Source: Mytilus edulis (lineage: Eukaryota; Mollusca; Bivalvia; Mytilida; Mytilidae). From it: DNA of 64,000 nt. Positions 12,450 through 25,304 of this stretch are shown piece after piece. The stretch is taken from the NCBI RefSeq assembly GCF_963676685.1, contig NC_092346.1, positions 79,933,821-79,997,820 of the forward strand, read 5' to 3'. The translations under genes and the position numbers were made by a program. Under the pieces are notes generated by a model. It was given only the letters and a program-made list of their open reading frames with translations, was not told where the DNA came from and made no database searches. Each line of letters opens with the position of its first letter. The stretch's first letter is position 1.

Positions 12450-15400
12450 ACTGACGTATATTGTTTTGCTGATATTTAGAGTAATTATTGATATGATATG
12501 CTTTCTGTCCTGTGTCACCTTCATTGGTGATCCAATAGGTTGATCTGCAATAGAGTTGTCACTTGTTTATACGTACTTATATTCAAAAACATTCCCTTTG
12601 TCTGTTTTGTTATGTTTAACGACTATTTGCCAGCAAAAACTTGATTAAACACCCTGTTCTTATACACCTTGGGATGTAAATGACCCAAAGTAAGGTACAA
12701 ATAAATACATCATAATGGAATTGATTGATGATTTACGGATCACAATGATTTGTCAATTATTTACATTGGCTGTAATTAATGTTATATTTCAATCAGGTTA
12801 TCATAAATGAAGACTATAAAGACTTTATTGATTCTGTCTTTTTATTAAACGATAAACATTTAGTTCTTTATTAAAGGTAATATAAACGTAACGGGCAATA
12901 TACATTTACTTATGTAAATATATACATTATTGCCTCCTGTATTGCTTATCATATAAATCTTTTGTTATTACAACCATATTTGGTGAAACAGATATGAATG
13001 AAAAAAGCCAAGAAAACGAATCAACCTCATACAAAGGTCATGTTAGATCAGTTGTTTTGGTTTTTTTTATTTCAAGTTTTTTTAATTGCTTCTAACTCTT
13101 CATTTGTCACACATTAGGACTAATACATATTTGTTAAAGAAGGTCTACCCTTTAGTTAAAACGGTAAAAATACCAAGTACGACATTGTCTAACATATGTT
13201 TTTACATTTACGTATTGTCCAATTCGTTTTACGTAGGACAATACGTTATCTACATGATGCTACAAAATCTAAAGCAAACCAAATTAATCAACTGAATGAT
13301 ATCATTGTTTTATATTTATATTTTCCTATTAAAATGCTTTTGTAAGTAATTAAGTCTTATGAGATAAACTGCTTCAGTTATCTGCTTGTTTCAGAAGCTA
13401 AGGTCCATTATATTTGACATTTTATTGCAAAGTTCAGCAAAGATAGATACTAATTGACTTTTGTTCTTCTGAAACAAATACAAATTATCGTATAAAACTG
13501 CTGTAACGCTTTGTTCGCGTCTGTGTTAGACTTACGACTCTTAATCTCCAAAGCATGGTTGATAATATTCTCATATACAATATGACCTTTGAATATAACA
13601 AAAACAACTGGCTGAGGAATATTGTAAGAAAATCGTACTCGTGAAATAGTTGAATAATTGTAATTATCAAACTACACTAGCAATTCTAAGTGTACAAATT
13701 GGGCAGTGATGAACACATGGCTTCTAAAAATAGCATTTAACTGTCAATACTATCTGAAATGGAAGATATTGCACTCGTCAGTCAACTGCAGGATTATACA
13801 ACGGCTCAAAATGACTCATATCACATTTCCTTTCTGCATCTTTCTGTCATTGTCTTTTAAGATCCAATTGGCTAATAGCAGTACCTACAGGGAAGATCAC
13901 ACGATATGGTAATAAATCAATCGAAAAAGCCAAACAACACAAGAACATATAGAAAGTGAAGAACAGATAAATATCAGTCCGCCAGAAGGAGTGTGAGCTA
14001 CACGAAACTACCAACTACACACACAAATAACATAAAAGACTCATATGATTCGAAAGGTTGTCACGTGTCACTATGTGGTTGTTGTAACTTCAAAATTTAG
14101 AAAATTCGAATAATTTTTGTTTGCAAGCATTTCGTTTTGATCAGGTAAAGTTCGTTAACTTGTCTTCTTTTATTGTTGTTTTTTTTAGGACAGTAATACG
14201 TAGGTGTACCACTTTACATATAATTATGTATAAGTAAAACTTTTTTCAAATATTTTATATATTGTTCGATTTTGTTTAATGGAGTTTCATATACCACCGG
14301 ACATGGCTTTATTCAAATCATAAGTAGTAAGTATAATCCCTTATTCCAATTAAGTGCTAAGTTAATAGTCTATGGCATAATATTTAGTGTGAAATAATGT
14401 TTCTTTAAGGCTCAGGAGTGACTTAAAAAGCAACGGAAGTATTAATGTCTTCAGTAATGCAATAAGAATTATCCAGCAGCTATATATTTTAAAATTCAAA
14501 AGAAAAAAAAAATATTGGTTCCAACTGTTCTGAGGATACATCTCGTATGTAGAAGTGTTATCAATCAAAATTATGTGAAATAAAGTTCATGGAAGTCTTC
14601 ATATGTAACACGCAATTAACAAGCACGAAGAAAGCAAGCGTAATATTCTCGTGAGTTTATTTAACAGAATGTATAGAATAACCAAATATGCGCAGTTCTA
14701 CTGAGTTTAAAGATGGCGTCTGCTTAAGTCTGAATTTCAAATTAATATGAAACATTACCTTTTCGATTAAATCTCTACAGTTCGCGTTAATCGGAAGACA
14801 CATCAATGGATTAAAGGTCAATTTTAGTTAAAGTAACCTTTTGTTTTTTTTTAAATAACTACCAATGTTAAAAATGTAAACACGTCTTTCATAAATACAA
14901 CTAAAAACTAAATGAAAGATAAACCCTCAAATGCATTTCTGTTAAAATTGAAAAAAAAACCCACATGTATTTTCTTTTCTTTTCTAGAATTTACAACACA
15001 AAATATTTCGAAAGTGTTTGCTGGTTTTGTTAGACCCTTTTAGTTTTCGATGTTTTCGAACGTTTTATATTTTTGGCTTTTGAAACCTTTTTTTCGAGGG
15101 AATCGATAAAGGTTAATATTCTTGAAATGCATTGTGTGCACGAACATACTATCATACGCTTTTTCACTTCGAGATAAACATGTGTAAACAAAAGACATTC
15201 TTAACATCTAACGAATGGCAAAACATTTTTTATGCTGTCTTCTGGCATTTATTGATAGTGGACTTTTCTGAATTGTTCTTGCTGCTAAATTGTTAATCGA
15301 ATTTGAAATACTAAAAAAACGTTGGGAAAGAACAAAAAAAATAAGGGGATAATTATTCATTGAATAAAAAACATAGAACCTATCAAGGTCGATATTTTGA

Positions 15401-16030
15401 TCAGCTGTGGATATATGAACGTGTGTAAAGTTATGGATCAAATTCGTAAACAGCCATAGTTTACGCCTTATTGTGAAAGCTTAATCATTATCGCAGAGAC
15501 ATAGGCCACATGCAACAGGTCAAAGTATGGCATCTATGCATCTATGTTGGTACATCATATGACAAAAGATATCTACCGTCTAGCAACCTATGAATCGACG
15601 ATGGTGCAATTTAATATACAGTTTAATGAAAATATAATTAAAATGAAACGTTAATTTACAAAATCTAAGGCCCTACTTAGATGCATGTCATACATCATGA
15701 TACCAAGAGTTCTGTTGTAATTACTGTCCGTTGTACATTGATTGTCTCTCTCAGATATTTGGCAGGATTCTTGTCATGTATTGGGAATTTTAATGGACAT
15801 GGTAATCATATATTATCAACCGAACAAACGAAGATTTCATCTACAAAAAACTGTAAAAAGGAAAAAAATCTAGTTAGAAATATAAAATGTAAACAAATAT
15901 ATACAGATCAATATCATCTTCAACCAAACCATCATCAGAGTAGATCTTATTTATTTTATACTATCCCTTTTGTTACGCACAACTATACTTACCGACATTC
16001 TGAATGAAAAAAATATGACCAACGACAACT
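12450..16030. other. No supported gene
   Basis: Long AT-rich stretch. Open frames here (for example 15681-16007, 108 codons) are isolated, of unbiased composition and match no family I recognise. No clear repeats beyond short A/T runs. Confidence 0.45.
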
Positions 16031-16039
16031 TTTTTAAAT

Positions 16040-16480
16040 TGAAAATAAGATGATAATGTCATGACAAAAACGACAAAAAGGCAAACAACAGTATATAAAA
16101 GGAACAGAAAAAAAGACAGGAACCCCACTAAAAAGCGGGGATGATCTTAGGTCATCCGGAAGGGTAAGCAGATCGTGCTCCTCATGTGGCACCAGTCGTT
16201 TTGCTCGTGTTAATAAAAACCCGGTTATATAGGTCTAATTATGTAGGTCACATTAGGGTGAAAGATGACGGGATTAAGGTTACGATAGTTCTAACATGTA
16301 TTTCTTCATATGAGAAACACATATAACGGTCAACCAACTCGTGATTGAGTCCATAAAATTTTCGAAAGAATAATTTCAAGCCGCCCTAGCATATTATAAC
16401 AACTTGGAGATATATACTTCATATAAAAGTGCTGCTGGAATGTTGCTACATGGTATAATGATTTAAGGACTCACATTTCC
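16040..16480 (-). mobile_element. Decayed PLE-type reverse transcriptase C-terminus plus 3' tail
   Basis: On the minus strand this is a diverged copy of the fragment at 16812-17449. It reads broken pieces of SNIPAAP...YISxL, then the same 3' tail (landmark 'cttacccttccgga'). Stops are scattered through it. The two copies lie in the same orientation about 0.8 kb apart, so they may be separate insertions or a local duplication. Confidence 0.55.
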
Positions 16481-16811
16481 ATGTTTATATATATTATGTA
16501 ATAAGTGCTTTGCTATGGAAGACTTCAAAATTCCAAACCAGAAGTTGACTAAGAAAAATTATTAAGAAACTACGGTTTTGATTCCCTCAGGCATGCAAAG
16601 GTCTTTATTGTTATAAACTGTTTCGGTTCTTATGTACACTGGTTTGGAAGGAGTTATGAGGTGGAGACGAACGAATACACTAACACAACAATCTAAGCTG
16701 AGATGTAGTGATCAGACAAAGATTATGCTATCTACCCATCAATTTTCAATCGTTTTCTCAAGAAAAGGATAAACATATGTTTGGTTTTCTTCAAGCTCAA
16801 TGTTTGCATTT

Positions 16812-17449
16812 TTAAAATACAGCACATTTTCGAAATAAAAGAGGGACGAAAGATACCAAAGGGACAGTCAAACTCATAAATCCAAAACAAACTGACAACG
16901 CCATGGCTAAAAATGAAAAAGACAAACAGAAAAACAATAGTACACACGAGACAACATAGAAAACTAAAGAATAAACAACACGAACTCCACCAAAAACTAG
17001 GGGTGATCTCAGGTGCTCCGGAAGGGTAAGCAGATCCTGCTCCACATGTGGCACCCGTCGTGTTGCTTATGTGATTACAAATCCGGTAAATAGTCTAATT
17101 CGGTAGGTCATATTCATGAAAGGGACGGGGATTGTAGTTACGACGTAAGGAACATATCCGGTATCATTTGTGAAACGGTTATTCCATAACGGTCAACCAA
17201 CTCGTGATGGCGTCCGTAAAATTTACGAAGGGATGATTTCAACTTCACCATTTGGAACTCTTGGTTTAATAGCTTCCTTGTGAGCAGCAAACCTCTATCA
17301 AGAAAATCATGATAGGAAATCCAAGCACGGGAATATCGTATCAATTGGGAGATATATACCCCGTATGCAGGTGCTGCTGGAATGTTGCTACTTAGAAATA
17401 ATGTATGAATGAGATCTTGGCTTTTCGAATACGCTAAGCTACAAGTCAA
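16812..17449 (-). pseudogene. Reverse transcriptase C-terminal fragment with 3' tail, PLE-like family
   Basis: A 103-codon minus-strand frame (17449-17138) carries SSNIPAAPAYGVYISQLIRY, then HDFLDRGLLLTRKLLNQ and KLKSSLRKFYGRHHELVDRY. This aligns with the region after the catalytic YLDD box of the Penelope-like elements at 39.6-42.6 and 57.4-58.1 kb (DGDVPL..SYGVYISQLVRF...KLL.QGFRYHKL). The RT catalytic motifs are absent, so only a 5'-truncated end remains. The rest (17137-16812) is its non-coding tail. Pieces of the same tail occur at 21470-21690 (+) and 62655-62800 (-). It is a different subfamily from the two elements with in-frame TGA codons. Confidence 0.7.
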
Positions 17450-17721
17450 TATTACACGTCTATGAATCGTTTAATATCAAACGGTAGTAGTCTAGTAATG
17501 TATATGACTAAAAACGTTCCTTACCAAACTGTTTATACCATATTAGGAATTGGATTGCCTTCCATCGCTTTGTTGATAAATACTTTGTTATTCCGACATA
17601 AAGTAATAGTGAATAAAAAAAACCATGTTATGACAAAAAAGTTTGTTTTAGACAATTTTAAAATTTGTCAAAATAAAATCTACACGAATTGTATTGTTAA
17701 AATCTGAATATTTTATTCCAG

Positions 17722-17970
17722 AAGGGCACCCACGTATTGCTGATGTTTAGTTTCCTGTTTTTCATACCAAATACGGAGAGTTTCGGAATGATGATGATGA
17801 TGTGTCATAAACAATGCCAAACAAGATTTACGAAGTGTGTCAACAGTTGTGACTTTGTTTACGCAGTAGCAAATATGGATGAAGAAGACGACTGTTTTGA
17901 TAACTGCATATCTAATTTAGAGGCATGTCCACATAGCTGTAGCAATGCAATAAAGCGGTCTTTGTTTTAA
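17722..17970 (+). CDS. Terminal exon of a putative secreted cysteine-rich peptide
   Basis: The frame ending at TAA 17968-17970 begins after an acceptor-like TTTTATTCCAG (17711-17721), so an upstream exon may supply the start; an internal ATG lies at 17743. A hydrophobic stretch (LLMFSFLFFIP) looks like a signal peptide, followed by five Met and then eight cysteines spaced C-x3-C-x6-C-x3-C, a 14-residue acidic linker (MDEEDD), and again C-x3-C-x6-C-x3-C. Paired CX3C motifs are typical of small disulfide-linked helical hairpins, and two such units in one short chain suggest an extracellular effector or structural peptide. I do not recognise the family and assign no activity. Without a confirmed first exon the gene model is incomplete. 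Confidence 0.5.
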   Translation, partial: KGTHVLLMFSFLFFIPNTESFGMMMMMCHKQCQTRFTKCVNSCDFVYAVANMDEEDDCFDNCISNLEACPHSCSNAIKRSLF

Positions 17971-19090
17971 TTTTGATTAAAGTTAATGCATAACCTGTAA
18001 AGAATAATATGTTTTAAGGTTTATTAATGGTGCTTTTTCGGAATTGACCTTAATAATTCAAACTACTATTATTTATATGCAATAATCTATAAAATATGAA
18101 AGTGAATTTAGAATATAACGATTAAAACACGTTGACTTGCTATTCCTTTTCTGTAATGTTTCGAATTTTGTCATTTTCTATATAAATTAATTCATTAATT
18201 TATAGCAAATAAATATATGACGGCGCATCTTATTTTTTTCTCTCACATGTGTATAAAATACTGCTTTCTGAATTGTCTTGTTGTATTTGTGTATTTCCCT
18301 GTTGTCTAATCAATCCTTTTGAAAATTATTTAAAAAAATCGTCATAGCCCAGACTTCGATTAACAGTAACAAAAAAAACAACCCCAAAACGATGAAATAC
18401 ATGGATACATCATTTAATAAAATCAGTAATGACAATATATACAAAATAAAACATGGAGACCATCACGCGTAGGAAAATTGTCACAGCAAACAAAGATTAT
18501 CACTATTAACATGAAAATGAACATAATTATGAAAGAGAAAAAAATCAAATTAAAACAATAATGATAACTTATGGCAAGGCAAATGAAAACTGACACGAAC
18601 AAAATATAACCGCATAGTACATATTCTTAACAATTAAGGATACATACAGCATGCGTTATACACAGACACAATAAGTTTTACTGCTAGCCATTTGGGATCT
18701 CATAAATATATCCGTTTTCTCGAATATCATTGTAATGTCAACACAATTTCAATTTAGGTTTGACTAAAGTCCCAAGCGTCTGCACAAAATAGCAGAAACC
18801 TGATATCTGCCGAGATAAAAAGAATAGCTGCTCCCCTTTAATACAATTTTCATGAGATTACTTTATTTCTTGAAGCTAAATGCAATAATTATTTAATACA
18901 TGTCAAGTATGCTGAAATTGACTTTCAAATCCTCTGCCAGTCATAAATGCCTACTTATCAGAAACATTAATTTAATGAGTAACTGATACTTCCAAATAAA
19001 GAACACGAAGGCAAAATTTTAATGTCTAAACATTAAAAACAAATTGTATGCAAGTGATGTCGTAACATGATGTCGGATAGAATATTGATA
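17971..19090. other. No supported gene
   Basis: AT-rich sequence after the cysteine-rich exon. An ATTAAA lies at 17976-17981, very close to the stop codon for a polyadenylation signal. No convincing open frames. Confidence 0.4.
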
Positions 19091-19094
19091 TTTT

Positions 19095-19470
19095 CCCTGG
19101 TCTCATGTGGAGAGTTGCCTCATTGGCAATCATAACTCATCTTCTTTTTTATATTCATATTTTTTTTAGTCTATTACTCTTTCATACTTGTATCTTACAA
19201 GTATGTATACATGCACACTGTTGTCGGTTATTGTTTATATCATATTTGTTTTTCGTTCATTATTTGTACTTAGATCAGGCTGTTAGTTTTGTTGTTTGAA
19301 TTGTTTTACATTAGTTTTGTCTTTTCGATGCCTTTTATAACTGACTATGAAGTATGAGCTTTACTCATTGTTAAAGGTCGTATCGTGGACCTATAGTTGT
19401 TAATTTTTGTGTTATTTTGGTCTCTTGTGGAGAGTCGTCTCATTGGAAATTATACCACATCTTCATATTT
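19095..19470 (+). repeat. Two short retroelement tail ends
   Basis: The terminal words 'gtggagagtTGxCTCATTGGCAAT...CATCTTC' occur at 19107-19150 and, worn, at 19425-19463. They match the last bases of the long PLE tail at 59080-59125. Only the extreme 3' ends are present, so these are strongly 5'-truncated insertions. Confidence 0.5.
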
Positions 19471-20027
19471 TTATACCTGTCAAATTTATTGCTCATAACT
19501 GGGGTCAGAAGATTATATCTTTCAAATGTTCCTTCCGATCAGTTACACAAACCTTACCGTATATTAATTTTTTTTTCGTGCCAGGCTTTGTTCGCGATTT
19601 TGCTTTAAGAAGCGACAGTGAATTTTTAGGTGGGTTCATTATCTGCGTTTCACGGTCTTTAACAATGCATTTAAGTTAACAAAAATGTTCATACTGATAA
19701 AATAGCGAAATTTAGACACGCGCAAAAATTTACTGATTTACACGGTATTAGGTAATGGCTATCGCATACTTTTCTAAACTAAGGTCATAGGCCAACTTCG
19801 CAAATCTGTGAAAAGGAGAAGGTTCAGTAAGACCCATTTTTGGCCCGAAAATATAGCAGTTTTACAAAGTTGTGAAACTGTAATCTCTAAGCTATTTATT
19901 GGAAAGTAGAATGCTTCTGCTACATAAATATAGGCTGTTTTTGACGATACCATGTACATATATCGTGTACTAACATCATAAAGTCGTGCTAAATTACTGA
20001 AATCTTCACAATTTTAGCATTTTAGTT

Positions 20028-20195
20028 AAATTTGAGACGGTTTTCGACTTAAATGAAAGTTCATTCGTGTTCATCCATAATATTTAAATGTAAGTTGTAT
20101 TTGATGATAATACATAACATATATAAAGATTGAGGATGAACACGGATGCGGCCACTTTCATTTTTGACAAAAACCATCTCAAAAGTGACGTTTTG
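20028..20195. repeat. Imperfect hairpin, MITE-like
   Basis: The left arm (GAGACGGTTTTCGACTTAAATGAAAGT...GTGTTCATCC) pairs imperfectly with the right arm at about 20135-20195 (GGATGAACACGG...ACTTTCATTTTTGACAAAAACCATCTC). A 45-60 bp stem with a loop of about 55 bases. Non-coding. Confidence 0.65.
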
Positions 20196-20804
20196 TGGCA
20201 TATTTGATAGATTTTTCATATTAAAGCTTGAATCGGAGCGTTTTTAATGACAAAACCAGTTAAAATCTTTCACAAAAACTAATCAAATCAATTGAAATAG
20301 ACATTTAAGTGTTTAAAAAGCGTCCAAAATCTTTCGTTAGATGAACCTGAAATTTGAGGCCAAAATCAGCCCTTACCGGACCTACTCCTTTGAAAGATTT
20401 CATTGTTAACAAATTGTCTTTAATTCAAAATTCTGTCAAATTACAAAATGACAATATTTTGGCACTAGTGATGGTAGGTTTTATACTAACAACACTAGCA
20501 TATGATAGGTATTTGTTCACAAATTTTTTCTCAAACGTGTTTTTTTTTCAAACGCATTACTCAAAATACCAAGAAGTGACCAGAGTAAAAGATGCAGGTG
20601 AGCGGTACAAGAGAGACTCAAGTTTGAATTACATTAAAGATGTCATATTCAGAAATGATCAGCTACAATATATTGTGTATTTAATAAAACAAAATTATAT
20701 ACCAGAATTGACTTGAAATCGGGTTGTCTATATCATGGTTTTAGATGTCTCTTTACTTTGATTTAATTATGCATCATGAAGAGGTAGTGTATTTCTAAAC
20801 ATAT

Positions 20805-20810
20805 TTTATT
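20805..20810 (-). terminator. Polyadenylation signal of the minus-strand NPC2-like gene
   Basis: TTTATT on the plus strand reads AATAAA on the minus strand, about 100 bases after the TAA stop at 20907-20909. It is the nearest good signal in the right orientation. Confidence 0.6.
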
Positions 20811-20906
20811 CCAAAACAATATATCACTGTAAATATACCATAGTAAAATTGGTAATCTGTTCTACATTAATTGTGTAAAATGGTTAAAATAAATAAATAA
20901 ATGTTA

Positions 20907-23900
20907 TTAGTCCGTTATTTCAGCTGGAAATTCGGTACAGATCAACAATTTTCCATCATCCGTTTTCACTTCTAAATCTGCAACTAAACGCAGCTGAAAA
21001 AAAATATCGATAAAAAACAATATTTGACAAAAACAAAACAAGCAAACTCATTGAAACTGAAAACTCATCACTTGGCGTTCGAATAAATACAGTTGAAGAT
21101 GTACTGATCATAAACTGTAGTTTTTATATATTTTGTCAGATGCCAATATTTTTACTTTCTTGAAACTGACTTCACCACGTTAATTGATTGCACATTGCTT
21201 GCTTGATATCCAGTTACAAATTTCATGTATTCAGGACAGTAAGGGGATACACTTAATACAATACGTATGTTTTTCAAGGTCGGAAGACTCAGATGAAGAG
21301 CGAAAAATTTGAGCTGTCACTTAAAATACAACAGCCGGCGTTTTGCATTTGCGCCGATCTGCATTTCATTTGCGCCGATTTTTTCTTTCACTTGCTCCGT
21401 TTTTTTTTTCTTCATTTGCGCCGATTATTTTACAGGTAAATTACAGGTGAAAAGATATAAGAAGATGCGGTATGAGTACCAATGATACAACTCTCTATCA
21501 CAGTCATGTTATAGTTGTTTATTCTTTAGTTTTCTATGTTGTGTCATGTGTACTATTGTTTGTCTGTTTGTCCCTTTCATTTTTAGCCATGGCGTCGTCA
21601 GTTTATTGTCGATTTATGAGTTTGACTATCACTCTGAAATCTTTCGTCCCTCTTTTATTTACCATTTATCAACCTCTTCCGTAAGCCAGTTGTACAAATG
21701 TTATGAATTGTCAATCGTAACATGTATATAACTGTTGTCCTCTGCTCACTACGGGGAGGTGGAAGTAGGATTTCGAGCAAGATAAATCAATATAAAAGCT
21801 ATTTATTTACATACTTTAAAATCAAGAAGTTAAAACCTAAGATAAAAGCACTATGTAAATGCTAAAATGAAGGATTCAAATCCATTAAAACGGAATACAT
21901 TCAAATCACAAATTTGTTCTTGTCGAGTGTGTATAGGCAACACATCTAATATATTCCTATAATTGTCGCTAACGGGGTCCATCTTTTCTTTGTCTGGCTT
22001 ACGTACAATGTACTGAAGCGAGCATTTCTATAGAGTTCGTGAAATGAGATGGATAGCGTTCCAGTGTGCATATATGTGTACTTAGTCTGTAGGCTAAGAA
22101 TGTAAGACATTTGTCATCAGAAGGAAAGTCAGACATATTTTCAAACGTGAAACAGTCATTGATTTCATTTGGGGGAAGGAATGGTAACCCGAAAAAAGGG
22201 GATAGCCATTTACCAATGTCACTTAATTTGTCTTTATACTCTGTGCTCAGCCCATGTAAAAGTATTAACTTACCTGTAACTTACCTGTAAATCCAATTAG
22301 GAGAAAAAATAAAATCGGCGCAAATGAAAAAATGAAATCGGCGCAAATGAAAGAATGAAAATTTTCAAAATCGGCGCAAATGTCATACGCCCACAACAGC
22401 ATTTTGGATGGGGGCAGACAGATTGCCTTGTAACATGCGGACGTCTCACCTTGACAAGCTTTTTTTTTTTGGCCGGTCTGAAGAAGTTTAACGCGACCAA
22501 AGTTTTTACAGCCAGCCACCCTTTACAACAATATGCCGAATCAAATTCATTCTACTTGAAAAGTCATTAACTTTGATTAGAAATAATACTTCAGATTCCA
22601 AAAATATAACTGACCTTAGGATACGCTGATTCAACATAAATGGTATCTGTAAAAGTTGTAAATACTTCTTTTTCAATGGGACATTTTATACTATTAACGC
22701 ATGCATCCTTGTTTAATATGAAAGGCGTTTTAATTGAACCAATATATCCATATATACTTGTAGTGGCACTTTTGATATTGTCATCTGAAAAAAAGCATAA
22801 ATCGATTTGTTATCAAACATTGTCGTCCATTTTAATCAAATTTCCCAAGAAGTACTTTTTAACAATGAGCAATCTTTTATATAACGAATTTATACTTTCG
22901 AGCTGAATGTTTGTAAAGCAAACAATGTATAAAGAGACATGTGGAACAACTTTATAATATATTTGAAAATATGTCCATTAGAATGGAAATGACCAAGAAT
23001 CATATTTTTATTGTTTCAAAAGATTGGGCTACATATCTACTTTAATGAATATATATGAAGGTCAACCAGGTACACATTTAATACAAGACAGAGAAATGGA
23101 TTTAAGCCAATGGAGATTTTTTTACCGAATTTACTCCTTAAATACTTACTTTGAGTGTATTTATTGTAGAATAGCTGACTGTCAAGTTTAACAAATGCTT
23201 CATCGTTTTTTAATCATATTTTGGTGTACATGATAGTACGTTGCGTACATGTGTTACTAGTTTAAGTTTCTAATGTTTATACTAATGTAATACAATTTCT
23301 CTTTTTCCATGATGTAAGAAATTGAAAGTACAAATGGCGTAAGTAAAATTTATGGTCAGGTTGTTCTTTTTAATTCAAACAGTGTCTAACCCGAATGATG
23401 TCAATCGTTATATTCTGCCGATCTCCGACTGCTACATTGCCTCGATAGGCTATAGGCCGCTTAGCTGGACGTATATAATTATTCGAGTTGAACAGTTTAA
23501 CCGACATTCACATTTGTATAATGATTAACAAAACTGATGAAATGAATAAAAGAATACTTACTTGGTGTCAGTTGAACAGTCAGTGTTACATTTGTATTCC
23601 TTTTAAAGAGACATGGGCCTTTAGGACAACCAGACACTTCAAAAGTACTTATTATGGCTGCACTTGATCCTTTAAAATAATATTACAATGCACAAGTTAA
23701 TACATGACAATAATATGCAGATCGTTAACGTTACTGGCACGGAACATCATCGTCATCATCAATACACGTCATCGTCACAGAATTGTATGACTTTTCGAAC
23801 TTTCTTTTTATCTTTTTTCTCTCTCTTCTCTTTTTACCTATGAAAACTTGTATTATATTCTATAAACTGTTTGCTTGATATGCATGTCCATTATATTATA

Positions 23901-24372
23901 CTGTTATTGTAACTTTATATTGTATTATGGAGAAGACTTCATAAGTATGATTTACTTGTATCTAATCCATTTTGCCTTAATTCAGCAAATAAAATAATTT
24001 TATGTTTAAACTAATATACAGATTGAATAACCCCCATAACATTTCAAATTTATTTCATTATTTGTCAACATTCTCATAAGTAAGATGTACAGTAAGGCGT
24101 AATAAATCCAAAGCTTTTCTGAATAAAAAAAAAAAAGATGTCATACATAAAAATTTATTTGATGGTATTCAGATCTATCTTAGTGGTAATTGTTGAACCT
24201 TGTAAAGCAATGTCAACATTAAAACGAATATTAAGTATATTGCAAAAAATAATGCAATACAAGAGTGAGGAATAAACATACCACAGTCCTTGAATTCAGT
24301 ACTAACTGCACCAAATATAAATTGTGCTAGTATAGACCATACATGCAGAAACACACGCAAAATCGATGCCAT
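20907..24372 (-). CDS. NPC2: NPC2-like secreted sterol/lipid-binding protein (ML domain), paralog B
   Basis: NPC2-family proteins are small secreted or lysosomal beta-sandwich (ML/MD-2-related) proteins that bind sterols or other lipids. I assembled four exons on the minus strand: 24372-24282, 23669-23562, 22784-22615 and 20993-20907, all with AG acceptors and GT donors and phases 1, 1, 0, giving 151 residues, the family's usual size. The start ATG (24372) opens a hydrophobic signal peptide. Six cysteines appear in the family order: KDCG, SGCP, GPCLF, DACVN, IKCP and LICTE. The core SIYGYIGSIKTPF, SAYPK at the exon 3 end, and the C-terminal EFPAEITD also fit. Exons 3 and 4 are exactly the same length (170 and 87 nt) as in the divergent paralog at 26316-30624, so the two arose by duplication. 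The exon 3 donor is GTCAGT, slightly unusual. A 1-kb inverted-repeat element sits in intron 3. Confidence 0.92.
21337..22391. mobile_element. Inverted-repeat element built on ATTTGCGCCGAT motifs, in NPC2-like intron 3
   Basis: The left arm (21337-21452) has GGCGT, then three ATTTGCGCCGAT-type words, then TTACAGGTAAATTACAGGT. The right arm (22262-22391) is its reverse complement in the same order. About 1.05 kb between the ends. No transposase is visible inside; the interior holds a retroelement tail piece (21470-21690). This fits a foldback or non-autonomous DNA element. Confidence 0.7.
21470..21690 (+). mobile_element. Retroelement 3' tail fragment nested in the inverted-repeat element
   Basis: The words 'gttgtttattctttagttttctatgttgt' through 'agtttgactatcac...tctttcgtccctctttta' match, in reverse, the tail at 16812-17020. 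Two short open frames here are shadows of this non-coding repeat. Confidence 0.6.
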
Positions 24373-24410
24373 CTTTACAAATTATTACAAGAAAATAGCC
24401 ACAAAATGAA

Positions 24411-24418
24411 TTTATATA
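24411..24418 (-). promoter_or_regulatory. TATA-like box of NPC2-like paralog B
   Basis: TATATAAA on the minus strand, about 40 bases upstream of the ATG at 24372, leaving a very short 5' leader. Position and sequence suit a core promoter. Confidence 0.45.
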
Positions 24419-24569
24419 CTTTTCAAGTATTAAAAATTAGTCTTTCGACATTCACTAGTCGAATCAAATTACGAGATTACAAGTCCCGATAAATTGAACC
24501 ATCAGGCGATATAAATGATAAGTTAATTTATGTGTCTTTACTTTTAATATTGTTCGTCAAGTACACATC

Positions 24570-24897
24570 TACTTTTGCATAGGTACTAGTTTTGTACTTA
24601 AAATTTGTAGTACTTAAAATATTGGTACATAAATAATACCAGCAATGATCACAGTATTCCATGTTTGAAAATAATAACTTTATGAGATTTGAAATTGACA
24701 AACTTTCAAAATGCTGAAAATGTAAGCGTGCAACCAAAAATCTGTAGTACTCAAATTTCAAGTACAAATCAAGTACTGTAAAATACAGGTACCTAAATAT
24801 TACAATAATTTTAAAGTAACAAAATAGTACTGAATATTAAAAGTAGATCCCAGTACTACAGATTTCTGGTACAAAAATAGTACCTATGCAAAAAGTA
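24570..24897. mobile_element. MITE-like inverted-repeat element between the two NPC2-like genes
   Basis: Bases 24570-24597 and 24869-24897 are reverse complements (TTTTGCATAGGTACTA core) with only a few differences. The interior is rich in GTACT/AGTAC words. It lies about 150 bases upstream of the paralog B TATA-like box, inside the shared divergent intergenic region. Confidence 0.7.
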
Positions 24898-25304
24898 TCG
24901 GTGGGTAGCCCATGTAGAAATCTTGGTGGATATCGTTCATATCTGGTTTAAAAGAATTATAAATGCATATCAAATGAAAAAATAAAGACACTCGAAATAT
25001 TTATTCATTCTATTTTTAAAACACATAGTCAAGATAGATGTACATGTGAAAACTAAAAGACAAAATCAAATAATGTTGATAATATAACACATAACAGGTT
25101 TTGCAATTGTGAATCATATTTTGGCATAGGTAGACCGTGAATGAAATAGGCAGTCAGTATTCTGGACTTGCAAAAAAAAAATAAACCCGCGTGTTATCAT
25201 AAAGTCTGCAATAGCTTACAATTTGGGAAATGTATACAGATAAATACACGGTGAGGGGTTGCAATTATTTTCTGTATACTGACCAAATTATGTTTTGTCA
25301 ATAA

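Noticed and set aside
15681-16007. 108-codon plus-strand open frame
   Set aside because: Composition follows the AT-rich background; no homology recognised and no neighbouring exon-like pieces.
16812-17054. Apparent 80-codon hydrophobic protein
   Set aside because: It is the non-coding tail of a retroelement that also occurs at 21470-21690 and 62655-62800.
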